From the NCBI GenBank assembly GCA_016793325.1, contig JAEUKI010000004.1:1-64000 (forward strand): 64,000 nucleotides of DNA. Reading direction: 5' to 3'. Of the stretch, positions 33,630 to 42,147 are shown piece by piece. The position numbers were made by a program, and so were the translations under genes. This stretch comes from Myxococcales bacterium. Lineage in GTDB: Bacteria > Myxococcota_A > Polyangia > Polyangiales > Ga0077539. The first letter of the stretch is position 1; the number at the start of each line of letters is the position of its first letter. The notes below the pieces were generated by a model, which was given only the letters and a program-made list of their open reading frames with translations, was not told the DNA's origin and made no database searches.

Positions 33630-34841
33630 TCACCCTCGAAGCGCGGCGCGCAGCGCGCGAAGGCGCAGCTTCAGCGGCGGTTCGGTGAGGATGCGCGCGC
33701 GAGAGCCCATCCACAGGTCGTTTCCGCGCCACTCGACGTGGCCCGAGAACGCGCCGCGAAAGAGCAGCGCCGCCACGAGAAACGGCCGCACGATGAGCAA
33801 CCACAAGTGCGAGATCGCCAGCGGACGACCGCGGATCACCGCGTGGAGCGCCCAGTCTGCGACGATCTGCAGCACGAGCGCGCACGCCCAGAACAGCAAG
33901 TGCTCTCGCGTCGGCGACGCGAGCGCGAGCAGCGACGTGAAGATCACCGGCGTCACGAAGAACTCGAGCAGCGCCACGTGCGGAACGACGCGCCAACGGA
34001 TCTGCGACCAGCGCAAGTGCCGCTGAAAGAACTTCTTCATCGACCCCTTCGCGTTGACGTTTTGCACGGCAAACGCGCCGAGGTGCAGGCGATAGCCCTT
34101 GTCCATGATGGCCTGCACGAGGACCTCGTCGTCCGCGAAGTACTTGCCGATCTCCTGCCATCCGCCCACTTCGAGCAAGACGCTCTTCGGAACGAGCATC
34201 GACTTGCCCGGCACCGCCACGCGGTCGAGCGCGAACTTCACCGCGTACGTGGTCGCGACGACGTACGCGTTCAAGTGAAGGTTCTCGAGGGACGCGCCGA
34301 GCGTCTCTTCTCCGTCGCCGACGATGGGCGAGGCGACGAGCGCGCTGTTCGGCTCGCCGAGCCGCGCGACCATGTCCCAGAGCGTGTCGGGGTGGACCTT
34401 CGTGTTGCTGTCGCTCAGCCACCAGAGGTCGTACTTCGCGTGCTGCGAGAGCACTTCCATCTGCGAAATCTTTGGCGAGACGTGCGCGCCCTCTCCCGTG
34501 ACGAACACGGCGCTGTCGATCTCGGGGTGCTTCGCGCGAACGCGCTCGATCACCGGAAACGCCGCGTCCGACTCGGACCGCACGCCGAAGAGCAGCTGCA
34601 TCTTCGGGTAGCGCACGCGGAAGTACGACTCGAGGCACGCCTCGAGGTCGTCGTCTGCGCCCGCGCAGGGCTTGAGCACGGTCACGCCGGCCCAGTCGCC
34701 GTCGGGCAACGAGGGCTCGGGCGCCGAGTCGAAGCGCCGTCCGCGACGGAGCTGCGCGACACACGCCACGACGAAGGCGCTGTAGAGACAGACCGCCGCC
34801 ACCGAGGCCCACATCAACACTTGGACGAAGTCGAACTGCAT
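33630..34841 (-). CDS. GT21-type ceramide glucosyltransferase-like protein
   Basis: A 403-residue membrane glycosyltransferase (GT2 fold, family 21 type, as in ceramide glucosyltransferase and hopanoid HpnI). One N-terminal helix (about 8-30) is followed by 'GVTVLKPCAGADDDLEACLE'. The metal-site Asp residues are probably in LSDSNTK. The acceptor/catalytic region is KYFADDEVLVQ, and RHLRWSQIRWR is the (Q/R)xxRW signature. Three C-terminal helices follow. It uses a nucleotide sugar to glycosylate a membrane lipid. Myxobacteria make sphingolipids, so a ceramide-like acceptor is plausible. ATG 34841 is used; GTG 34847 is an alternative. First gene of the operon. Confidence 0.88.
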   Translation of the reverse strand: MQFDFVQVLMWASVAAVCLYSAFVVACVAQLRRGRRFDSAPEPSLPDGDWAGVTVLKPCAGADDDLEACLESYFRVRYPKMQLLFGVRSESDAAFPVIERVRAKHPEIDSAVFVTGEGAHVSPKISQMEVLSQHAKYDLWWLSDSNTKVHPDTLWDMVARLGEPNSALVASPIVGDGEETLGASLENLHLNAYVVATTYAVKFALDRVAVPGKSMLVPKSVLLEVGGWQEIGKYFADDEVLVQAIMDKGYRLHLGAFAVQNVNAKGSMKKFFQRHLRWSQIRWRVVPHVALLEFFVTPVIFTSLLALASPTREHLLFWACALVLQIVADWALHAVIRGRPLAISHLWLLIVRPFLVAALLFRGAFSGHVEWRGNDLWMGSRARILTEPPLKLRLRALRAALRG

Positions 34842-35173
34842 CCGCACGCCGCACCTGTGGTACCTCGCGAACGTGCGCTTCGTCCACGGACGAAGTCATT
34901 TTTCGCCTGCAAATTTGCTGGCAAAAACACGATCTAGCGCCACCGATAGTTCGCAGGGGGGTGCGAAGCGCGCTACGCGCACGAGCGATCGACCGCAGAT
35001 TTCGTGGACGATCGCGGCATCGCGTCGCGCGGGTGACACGCGCGTGCGCCGGTTCGCTGGCGACCCCGGTGTCCTCGCGCGCGGGCCAACGCGTCGTTCA
35101 TCGCGCTGAGCGCAGCCGTCGGGCCCGTTGCCTTCGCGCGCGGGCCAACGCCTGCGGGGTAACGTCGGCTGTT

Positions 35174-35974
35174 GTGTTCGACACGCACTGTCACTTCGAC
35201 GACGAGCGCTTCGATGACGATCGCGAGAGCGCGTGGAAGCGAGCTGAGGAAGCGGGCGTTGGCGCCGCGGTGATCCCGGCGATTTCACCGGACCGCTGGG
35301 ACCGAACGCTCTCGTGTACGCGCGAGGGAGCGCGCTTCGCCGCGCTCGGCGTGCACCCGCAGTGCCTTCCAGCGATCGACGATCGAGCGATCCGCGACGG
35401 GCTCGATCGAATCGCGTCGCTCCGTCGCGAACACGCGTGGCGCGTCGTCGCCGTGGGCGAAGTTGGGTTCGATCACACGATCGACCTCGCGCTCGCGTCC
35501 CCCGAGCGACAAGAGCGCGTCTTCGCGTGGCACGCCGAGGTCGCCCGCGCGCTCGAGCTCCCGCTGATCGTTCACGTGCTTCGCGCGCACGACGCTGCGC
35601 TGCGAGCGCTCTCGCGGGTGAAGCTCCCGTCGCCCGCGGGCGTGATCCACAGCTACTCGGGGCCCGCCGAGCTCGTGGGAGCCTACGAGAAGCTCGGGTT
35701 CTATTTGTCGTTCGCGGGGTCGGTCACGAGGCCCAAGGCGCGTCGCCCCATCGCCGCTGCGCGTGTTGTGTCCCCCGAGCGACTGCTGATCGAGACCGAC
35801 GCACCCGATCAAACACCCACGGGCGTCGCTCCGTCGGTCACGCGCTGCGAACCGGCGCACCTCGCGCTCGTGGCAAACGCGCTCGCGACGGCCCTCGGCG
35901 AAGACGAGCCCTCCCTGCGCGCCCGCACCACGCGCAACGCCCGCGCGCTCTTCAAAGTGGGGACGGTGCTCTGA
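35174..35974 (+). CDS. TatD family metal-dependent hydrolase
   Basis: A 266-residue TIM-barrel nuclease of the TatD family. Metal-site motifs: DTHCHFDD (residues 3-10), 'AALGVHPQCLP' (about 55-65), 'VAVGEVGFDH' (about 94-103), 'LPLIVHVLRAHDAAL', 'GVIHSYSG' (about 156-163) and 'LLIETDAPDQTP' (about 205-216). Family members are 3'-5' exonucleases acting on DNA/RNA. GTG 35174 is the only sensible start: it directly precedes the DTHCHF strand. The last six codons and the stop lie inside the left arm of the inverted-repeat insertion (35956-36050), so the natural C-terminus may have been replaced. Confidence 0.92.
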   Translation: MFDTHCHFDDERFDDDRESAWKRAEEAGVGAAVIPAISPDRWDRTLSCTREGARFAALGVHPQCLPAIDDRAIRDGLDRIASLRREHAWRVVAVGEVGFDHTIDLALASPERQERVFAWHAEVARALELPLIVHVLRAHDAALRALSRVKLPSPAGVIHSYSGPAELVGAYEKLGFYLSFAGSVTRPKARRPIAAARVVSPERLLIETDAPDQTPTGVAPSVTRCEPAHLALVANALATALGEDEPSLRARTTRNARALFKVGTVL

Positions 35975-36433
35975 TTGTGAAATTCGAGATCCACCGCATC
36001 CCTAGCCAAGCAGATTAAAAAGGACTCAAAGGTACTTATTGCCAGCACGCGCAGGCGCTTCGTGCAAGTTGGCTCCGTTGATTTCTCGTACGAGCGACGC
36101 TCGCAGCGCTCGAGGGAGCCGAGGCGCTCGTGTGCGCGAGGCCATCGCACGCACACGAGGAAAGAGCAGCGCACGCGCGTTGTGAAACGCTCCCGAGTCC
36201 GCAGTCCAGCAGCCACGAATCACGGCGCGGGGCGCACGCGGAATGCCGTTCGACATCGATCGCTCGACGCCATCGATCGGCGCTCGTGGTCCGCGTCAGG
36301 AGCAAATTCGACCGCTCAGAGTTGCACGACGAGCCGAGGCGTGCTGGCAATAAGTACCTTCGGGTCCTTTTTGATCTGCTTGGCCAGGGATGCGGTCGAT
36401 CTCGAATTTCACAATCAGAGCACCGTCCCCACT
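35956..36433. mobile_element. 478-bp inverted-repeat insertion (MITE-like)
   Basis: Arms 35956-36050 and 36339-36433 are both exactly 95 bp and are inverted copies with five mismatches. They start AGTGGGGACGGTGCTCTGA and end TACTTATTGCCAGCACGC. The 288-bp core has no gene. The left arm contains the stop of the TatD gene; the right arm begins immediately next to the stop of the SH3 gene. High arm identity points to a recent non-autonomous insertion. Confidence 0.85.
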
Positions 36434-37542
36434 TACGTGCCCCCGCTGCCCGTTGTCACGCCGGCGTCGCCGCCGCGGCCGATCGCCTCGCCGAAGACCC
36501 AGCCCATGCCCGTGGCCCAGCGCACGCGGTACCAACTGCCGCTGCGCGCTTCGATCGTGACGGCCGTGTTGATCGGGATGCGCGTGATTACGACGCCCGT
36601 TCGGGGCTCGGCGCGGATCAGCGCGCGCGTCCACGTGACCGTCGCGGGTTCGGTGCGCGCGAGCGGCGTCCCCATGAACACGGTGACGGGCTGCGAGAGC
36701 GTCGGGTCGTCGCTCCCTGCGTCGAGCCGCGGAGGCGTCACGATGTAGCCGGGGCAGGGGTTGTCCGCGGTTCCGGGGGTGACGGGGCACGGCTCGCCGG
36801 GGCGGAGAACGCGCCGCGACTCTCCCGCGTCTCGCGCCGCGCTCGCCGTCGGAACCGCGGGTGTACTTGATTGTGTGGGCTCATCGGCGCCCGCGTCGAG
36901 CGCGCGCTGCGCCGCCGCGCCGAGCGGGCCGAAGCGCATCATCACGACGTACTGGTACCGCGCCTTGGCGTGCCGTTGCTCCCACAGCGCGTCGATCGGG
37001 CCCATGCCCCCGCGCTGCCGCGCGCACGCGACGAACGTGAGCGGGTCGCGCACCGAGCTCGCGCGCCCCTGCACCGGAACGACGATTCGCCGCGCGAAAT
37101 CCACGCGCAAACCGATCGAGAGCACTTGCGCGGGGTTCGCTCCAGCGACGAGCGCCGCCGGGCAATCGCCGAGCTTCGAGAGCGACTCGCGCAGGACGCG
37201 CTCGATCTCGGGCGACGCGTCGCAGCGCGATCCCTCCGTGTCGAGCTCGTCTCCGTCGCCGCACGACACGAGCTCGACGCGCGTGATCCTGACGGGAACG
37301 AGCGGCTCTCTCCGCGGATCCGCGGTCGCCGTCGCGCTCGCGTCCGCGCTGCTCTCGCGCGCGCCGCCGTCGTCGGTGTCGGGCTCTTGGCTCGTGTGCG
37401 CGGGGTCCGGCGCCCTGTGAAGAATGCGGCTGAACGCGCCCTGCGCGAGCACGTACCCGAGCACCGTCGCAGAGAGCCCGCACGCCGTGGCGGCGAGGAG
37501 CATCCACGAGGGCTCGGTCGGTCGAGTGATCTTCGGTGCCAT
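36433..37542 (-). CDS. SH3-domain envelope protein
   Basis: A 369-residue protein. One N-terminal membrane helix (about 13-37, LLAATACGLSATVLGYVLAQ) and an acidic linker precede a domain (about 75-205) resembling the AgmX/PglI C-terminal fold ('VLRESLSKLGDCPAALV', 'GLRVDFARRIVVPVQ', 'FVACARQ'). After a Pro-rich part comes a C-terminal bacterial SH3 domain (about 293-352, 'ALIRAEPRTGVVITRIPINT', 'SGSWYRVRWATGMGWVFGEA'). SH3b domains usually bind cell-wall peptides. Its stop TAA touches the inverted-repeat insertion. It follows the SpoU methyltransferase gene with an 11-nt gap. Confidence 0.82.
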   Translation of the reverse strand: MAPKITRPTEPSWMLLAATACGLSATVLGYVLAQGAFSRILHRAPDPAHTSQEPDTDDGGARESSADASATATADPRREPLVPVRITRVELVSCGDGDELDTEGSRCDASPEIERVLRESLSKLGDCPAALVAGANPAQVLSIGLRVDFARRIVVPVQGRASSVRDPLTFVACARQRGGMGPIDALWEQRHAKARYQYVVMMRFGPLGAAAQRALDAGADEPTQSSTPAVPTASAARDAGESRRVLRPGEPCPVTPGTADNPCPGYIVTPPRLDAGSDDPTLSQPVTVFMGTPLARTEPATVTWTRALIRAEPRTGVVITRIPINTAVTIEARSGSWYRVRWATGMGWVFGEAIGRGGDAGVTTGSGGT

Positions 37543-37553
37543 TGCTCTGGTGC

Positions 37554-38273
37554 TCAGCCTTCGTTGCGCCTTGCCGCGGCGCGCGCTTCTTCGAGCGCGC
37601 GCTCGAGCACGAGCTCGCCTCCGCGCACGGACTCGAGCAGAAATCGCGCGTGAAGCTCCGCGCGCTCGTCCTCTGTCAAGTCACCGCGTCGCCCGCGAGT
37701 CGCGACGTACAGCGCGATGCCCGCGGCCACCGACACGTTGAAGCTCTCGACCATGCCTGTCATCGGAATCGCAAACGCTCCGTCGCTCGCGGCGCGCAGC
37801 GACGGCGAGATCCCTGCGTGCTCGTTGCCAAACGCGAGAGCGACCCGCGGTTGTTCCGCGATTTGTTCGAGCGTCACGGTCGCGCGCATGTCCGCGACGT
37901 AGAGCTTGTATCCCCGCGCGCGAAGCTCGTTCGCGCACGGCTCGGGCGCGCTGTGCCTTCGCAGGTCCATCCACTTCTCGGCGCCCTTGGTCACGCGCGT
38001 GGTCATCCGCACGTGCGCGTGCGCCTCGATCGCGTGCACCTCGTGGACGCCGAGCGCGTCGCTCGTGCGCAAAATCGCTGAAGCGTTGTGCGGATCGCTG
38101 AGCCCTTCGATCACCGCGACGACCGAGCGAACCCGTCCCTCGACCGCCTTCGCGATGCGCTCTCGTCGCTCGTCGACCACCAGCGGCTCGAGCGCGCGAA
38201 CGCACGCTGCCGCAGGCATCGGCAGCGGCGCCGGCGGCGCCGGCGCGAACACCCCGTCTGCCCAGCGCTTCAC
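37554..38273 (-). CDS. SpoU/TrmH-family RNA methyltransferase
   Basis: A 239-residue SPOUT-fold methyltransferase that 2'-O-methylates a ribose in tRNA or rRNA using SAM. The three family motifs are present: 'LSDPHNASAILRTSDALGVH' (about 58-77), 'VALAFGNEHAGIS' (about 141-153) and 'IPMTGMVESFNVSVAAGIAL' (about 167-186, the knot). The C-terminal helical extension 'ELHARFLLESVRGGELVLER' resembles TrmH (Gm18 tRNA). GTG 38273 overlaps the kinase stop by 4 bp. The N-terminal 30 residues are Pro/Ala-rich. Confidence 0.9.
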   Translation of the reverse strand: MKRWADGVFAPAPPAPLPMPAAACVRALEPLVVDERRERIAKAVEGRVRSVVAVIEGLSDPHNASAILRTSDALGVHEVHAIEAHAHVRMTTRVTKGAEKWMDLRRHSAPEPCANELRARGYKLYVADMRATVTLEQIAEQPRVALAFGNEHAGISPSLRAASDGAFAIPMTGMVESFNVSVAAGIALYVATRGRRGDLTEDERAELHARFLLESVRGGELVLERALEEARAAARRNEG

Positions 38274-39403
38274 GCCTTCTCGAACTCCTCGCTCACGTCG
38301 ATCGCCGCGTCGATCACCGTGTAGTCGGGCTCGCTCGGCGGCGGACGCAACAAGCGCAGCGCAGCCTTCGCGTCGATCGGGCGCTGGTCCCGCTCGCGCG
38401 CGAGCAGCGTTCGCGTCGCCGCGTCGAGCCACGGAGGAACCTCCGCGCGTCGCGCGCGCACCTCCACGAGCGGCTTGGTCCTCATCTCGAGCGCCAACGT
38501 CACCGGCGTCTTCGCGCTCCATGGCAATTGCCCCGAGAGCATCTCGTAGAGCATCACGCCCACCGCGTAGAGATCCACGCGCTCGTCGAGGTCGCGCTGC
38601 CCGGTGGCTTGCTCGAAGGCCATGTACGACGGCGTTCCGACGACGCGTCCGGCGCGCGTGAGCGTCGCGTCTGCCGACAGCCCCTCTTCGTTGAAGAGCC
38701 GCCGCGCGACGCCGAAATCCAAGACGCGCACGGACGGTTTGCTCTCGGGCGTTCGCACGAGAAAGACGTTTTCGGGCTTGAGATCGCGGTGAAGGATCCC
38801 TCGCGCGTGCGTCGCGCTGAGCGCCTCGAGCACCTGCCGCGCGATGTGCACAGCGTCGTGCATCGGCAGCGCGCTCTCGCGGCGGATGCGCAGCGAGAGG
38901 GGCTCGCCTTCGAGGCGTTCCATCACCAAGAAGGGCTCGCCCGCCTCGGTGGTGCCTGCGTCGAAGACCGTCACGATCCGAGGGTGCGCGAGGGCCGCGA
39001 GCACCTTCACCTCGGCGTGAAAGCGCGCGACCGCCACGGTGTCCTTCGCGAACTCGGGCGCGAGCACTTTTACGGCGACCGCTCGACCGATGTGCTCGTC
39101 GATCGCGTCGTACACGACGCCCATCCCGCCGCGCGCGATGAGCCCTCGAACGCGATAGCGACCGGCGAACATCGGCGCCGGCATCGACAGGCGCGTGCTC
39201 GCGAACGCCGCGCCCGAGGTGATCTCCGTGGGGTCGTCCTCGTCCGTCGTCGGCGTGCTCATCGCGCCGATCGCGTTCGGAGCCACCGCTGCGAGCGTCC
39301 CTGCCGACGCTTCGCGCACCGGTTGGTTGGTAATAGGGCAAAGGGGCGCGTCCGCGTCGTGCGGAAACCCACAGTGCCTGCAGCGGACGAAGCGCTGAAC
39401 CAT
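38270..39403 (-). CDS. Hanks-type Ser/Thr protein kinase with zinc ribbon
   Basis: A 377-residue soluble kinase. Residues 8-22 (CRHCGFPHDADAPLCP) form a zinc-ribbon-like motif, then a low-complexity link. Kinase domain about 82-345: ARGGMG glycine loop (90-95), catalytic Lys112 in AVAVKVL, HRDLKPEN (205-212, Asp207), DFG (229-231), and SYMAFEQ where SYMSPEQ is usual. All catalytic residues are present. There is no transmembrane segment, unlike the kinase at 54965. It is cotranscribed with the RNA methyltransferase (4-bp overlap) and divergent from the gene at 39765. Confidence 0.93.
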   Translation of the reverse strand: MVQRFVRCRHCGFPHDADAPLCPITNQPVREASAGTLAAVAPNAIGAMSTPTTDEDDPTEITSGAAFASTRLSMPAPMFAGRYRVRGLIARGGMGVVYDAIDEHIGRAVAVKVLAPEFAKDTVAVARFHAEVKVLAALAHPRIVTVFDAGTTEAGEPFLVMERLEGEPLSLRIRRESALPMHDAVHIARQVLEALSATHARGILHRDLKPENVFLVRTPESKPSVRVLDFGVARRLFNEEGLSADATLTRAGRVVGTPSYMAFEQATGQRDLDERVDLYAVGVMLYEMLSGQLPWSAKTPVTLALEMRTKPLVEVRARRAEVPPWLDAATRTLLARERDQRPIDAKAALRLLRPPPSEPDYTVIDAAIDVSEEFEKA

Positions 39404-39764
39404 CGTTCATTCGTCGGCAAACGCCAACAACGGGTCGCAGTATCGACACAGCCTCGGTCCGCCAGCAAGCCTCCCCTGTCGGCTCCATCGACGCGCGGGC
39501 GCCACGCGTTCGCGATACACGCGTCAGTGATTTCTCTGTGGGAACGTCCAGACCGGAGCGTGCGTTCTTCGCGCGACAGGGTCATGCTCTCGATCGCGGG
39601 CCTCGGTCGCGTCCAGTGGTCGTTCGTCGAACGATCCCGCGGGCCCGATGATCGATTGACGACGCTCGTCCGTCGCGGCACACCGCGGACCTCGCGCGCC
39701 GCCGAAAATCCTTCGATTCTCCGTTCGCGACAACACCTCTCGACCCCTCGGCATCACACCCACG
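39404..39764. other. Divergent intergenic region, nothing recognised
   Basis: A 361-bp gap between the divergently transcribed kinase (leftward) and barrel-like protein gene (rightward), so it must hold both promoters. I see no clear -35/-10 pair, palindrome, RNA gene or repeat. Open frames here are chance frames. Confidence 0.4.
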
Positions 39765-40481
39765 ATGAGCGCCACGACGCACCACCCTCGAGCACGCACG
39801 CTGCGACCCGCGGTCGCAGGCGCGCTCGTCGTGTTGGGGCTCGTCGCCACCGCAAGCGTCGCGAACGCGCAGCAAGCGCCCGGCGCACCTGCGCGCCCGC
39901 CGCTCTTCGGACCGCGCCCTGGTGATCCCGTCTCCAGCGCGCGTCCTGTGCGACTCGCCGAGCCCGAGCAGCCCGAGCCCGACGGGATCCGTCGTCGCCT
40001 GGGGTTCACGTTGGTCGCCGGAGGCGGCGCCGCGCTAGGCGCGTTGTCCGCCCCGATTTGGCACGCGGCGTCGCTTCGAATCGGCGTGCAATTTTACTCG
40101 CCGTTCGCGCTCTATCTTCAGTCGCAGTTCTTGCTCGGCGCCGTCGCGCAGCCGAACGGCGGCGGAGTGTTTCTCGCGCTCAACAATCAAGTGCTCGCGG
40201 AGTTGGCGCTGCAGAACTTCGTGCAGATCGCGGTGGGACCCTCGGTCGACCTCGCGGATCAACGCGAGTGCGGCGCGACGTGCTCGTTTACGCAGGGGCT
40301 GTGGTTCGGGTTGCACCAGCGCGTGGCGGTTCCGCTCATCGCGCGGCCGTCCTTCGGGCGCACCAACGGCGCGCGGGGGCCGTCGCGCGCGATCAACATC
40401 GCCGCGGACTTTCACGAGAACTTCACGCCACGCGGCTTGCTCGTGACGGGCACGATCGCGCTCGGCCTCGATTGGTACTGA
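39765..40481 (+). CDS. Exported outer-membrane-like protein
   Basis: A 238-residue exported protein. The signal peptide (about 15-36) ends in ANAQ. A Pro-rich stretch (about 37-72) is followed by alternating amphipathic strands ('FYSPFALYLQSQFLLGAV', 'QIAVGPSVDLAD', 'FGLHQRVAVPLIA', and a final 'LLVTGTIALGLDWY' ending in an aromatic residue), typical of a small outer-membrane barrel. Two Cys (ECGATC, about 166-171) may form a disulfide loop. Function unknown. Similar in style to the protein at 49773-50486. Confidence 0.72.
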   Translation: MSATTHHPRARTLRPAVAGALVVLGLVATASVANAQQAPGAPARPPLFGPRPGDPVSSARPVRLAEPEQPEPDGIRRRLGFTLVAGGGAALGALSAPIWHAASLRIGVQFYSPFALYLQSQFLLGAVAQPNGGGVFLALNNQVLAELALQNFVQIAVGPSVDLADQRECGATCSFTQGLWFGLHQRVAVPLIARPSFGRTNGARGPSRAINIAADFHENFTPRGLLVTGTIALGLDWY

Positions 40482-40518
40482 GCGATCCGCGCGCGCTCAT
40501 CGATCGATTCGCGGCGCT

Positions 40519-41139
40519 TCAGCCCCGGCAGGTAAACACCACCGCGGGCGGAACGTTCTTCCACACCATCGTCTCGTCCACGCGCGGCCACAACCGCCGC
40601 ACGAACGGCCGCGCGTCCCACGTGAAAAAAGCCCGCCGTTGCTGGCTGTACGCCACGTACCTCGCGTGCACGTACGCGTACTGCGTAAACGCGGCGCCCG
40701 GCGCGAGCAGCGCGCGCGCGGCCACCATGATCGACTCGCGGATGGGCTCGTCCATGAGGCTCAACCCGAGCGACGAGATCACCGCGTCCGCGTGACCCAC
40801 CACCGACGCATCGAGCAACGTCGCCGCGTCCGCTGCGCTCCCGTGTACGCCCACGAGCCGCCGGTCGTCGATCGCGCGCACGCACCCCTCGAGCAAGCCC
40901 TTCTCGAGCTCGATCGCGTAGAGCTTCGCGTCGGGGCCGAGCTTCGCGAGGATCTGTCGCGTGAGCGTCCCTGTGCCCGGGCCGAACTCGACGACGACCT
41001 TCGCGTCGGGAGGGATCTTCGCGAGCATCTCTTCGACGAGCCACCGCGAGCTCGAGACGACGTTAGCCGTCGTGTCGAAATCCTCGAGTCCCTTTCGAAA
41101 AAAGCGCACTCCCACCGCGACGCGATCGAGGATCCCCAT
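40519..41139 (-). CDS. Class I SAM methyltransferase, phospholipid-type
   Basis: A 206-residue Rossmann methyltransferase. 'VVVEFGPGTGTLTRQIL' (about 48-64) is the SAM-binding motif I, 'LYAIELEKGLL' motif II, and 'HADAVISSLGLSLMD' motif IV. The layout, with an N-terminal 'FFRKGLEDFDTTANVVSSSR' segment and 'FTQYAYV', resembles PmtA-like phosphatidylethanolamine N-methyltransferases and KsgA-related enzymes; the exact substrate is not decided. It is located 6 nt after the Hsp33 gene on the same strand, so it is probably cotranscribed. Confidence 0.85.
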   Translation of the reverse strand: MGILDRVAVGVRFFRKGLEDFDTTANVVSSSRWLVEEMLAKIPPDAKVVVEFGPGTGTLTRQILAKLGPDAKLYAIELEKGLLEGCVRAIDDRRLVGVHGSAADAATLLDASVVGHADAVISSLGLSLMDEPIRESIMVAARALLAPGAAFTQYAYVHARYVAYSQQRRAFFTWDARPFVRRLWPRVDETMVWKNVPPAVVFTCRG

Positions 41140-41145
41140 GGCCGC

Positions 41146-42018
41146 TCAGCTCCGGTCCATGAGCGCACGGAGCTGCGCTTCGCTCACCTTGTAGCTCTTT
41201 CCGCAGTAGTCGCAGGACAGCTCGACGGGGCCGCCTCCCGACAAGAGCTCTTGAATATCTGTGCGCGAGAGCGTCCCGATCGACGCGAGCACTCGCTCGG
41301 CCGAGCAGTTGCAGAAGAACTGCACGTCGACCTCGGCGGTGACCTGGTACGGCAGTCCTTCGAGCAGCGCGCCGACGAGCCCTCGCGGGGTCGTGTTCGG
41401 GTCGTCTGCGCGCGCGTCGATCGACTCGAACGCGGGCAGTCGCTCGGTCATCACGCGCAGCGGCTCGGCGAGGGTCTCGGGCGTGAGCTGCACGAGGTAG
41501 CCCATCGCGCGCCGAAGCGAGGCGCCGTCGAAGCGCGCGCAGATTGCGACCATCGTCACGATCTGCTCGGACACTTGCATGTACTCCATCACGCCCTTGC
41601 TCACCGTCGCGTCCGCGGGAAACTCCACGACGCCGCGGTGCCCTCGCTGCTGCGGGAGCGTCCGGAGCATCTCGAGCCGCGCTCCCTGGCCGAGCATCAC
41701 CGCGGCCGAGGCCTTGGGCCGGCTCACGATCCCGCGCGTTCGTCCCTCGGGTTGGGCGTCGACGACGATGCGACCGGTGCCGTCCGAGCCGTGAAGCACG
41801 CACTGGGCGCGCAGGTCCGGGGCCATCGTCTCGCGAAAGAGCACGGCGCCGACGACGAGCTCGGCGAGGTGCTGGGCGTCCGAGCCCTCCGCCGTCTGTG
41901 CTTCGATGATCGCGCGCGCGGTGCGCGTCGCGTCGACCGCGACCACTCGAAACGACCCGTCTTCCGTCATCGCGCGCACTGCCACGTCCTGGGGCAGACC
42001 TTCTGTCAGAGAACTCAC
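41146..42018 (-). CDS. hslO: Redox-regulated chaperone Hsp33
   Basis: A 290-residue Hsp33, a holdase activated by oxidation of its zinc centre. The four zinc ligands are Cys236, Cys238 (FFCNC) and Cys269, Cys272 (SCDYC) at the C-terminus, spaced as in the family. The N-terminal domain begins around 'AMTEDGSFRVVAVDATRTA'; 'PEGRTRGIVSRPKA' and 'DIQELLSGGGPVELS' are family-typical. GTG 42018 gives the standard length. The first in-frame ATG, at 41970, would remove the first 16 residues but keeps the core. Divergent from the REC-XRE regulator gene. Confidence 0.93.
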   Translation of the reverse strand: MSSLTEGLPQDVAVRAMTEDGSFRVVAVDATRTARAIIEAQTAEGSDAQHLAELVVGAVLFRETMAPDLRAQCVLHGSDGTGRIVVDAQPEGRTRGIVSRPKASAAVMLGQGARLEMLRTLPQQRGHRGVVEFPADATVSKGVMEYMQVSEQIVTMVAICARFDGASLRRAMGYLVQLTPETLAEPLRVMTERLPAFESIDARADDPNTTPRGLVGALLEGLPYQVTAEVDVQFFCNCSAERVLASIGTLSRTDIQELLSGGGPVELSCDYCGKSYKVSEAQLRALMDRS

Positions 42019-42147
42019 CAGCCAACCGTGGCACACGTCCTGTGCAAAATCACCGCGGTTTTCAGCGGACGGTTGTTGAATTGTTGTATCCTTCACCCTC
42101 GAAGGTTCGCTTTGGAACGAGAGCCGTCTTCCCGAGGGAGCGACACG

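Noticed and set aside
36062..36748. Rightward open frame through the inverted-repeat element
   Set aside because: It crosses repeat arms and the SH3 gene antisense; no domain and no ribosome site.
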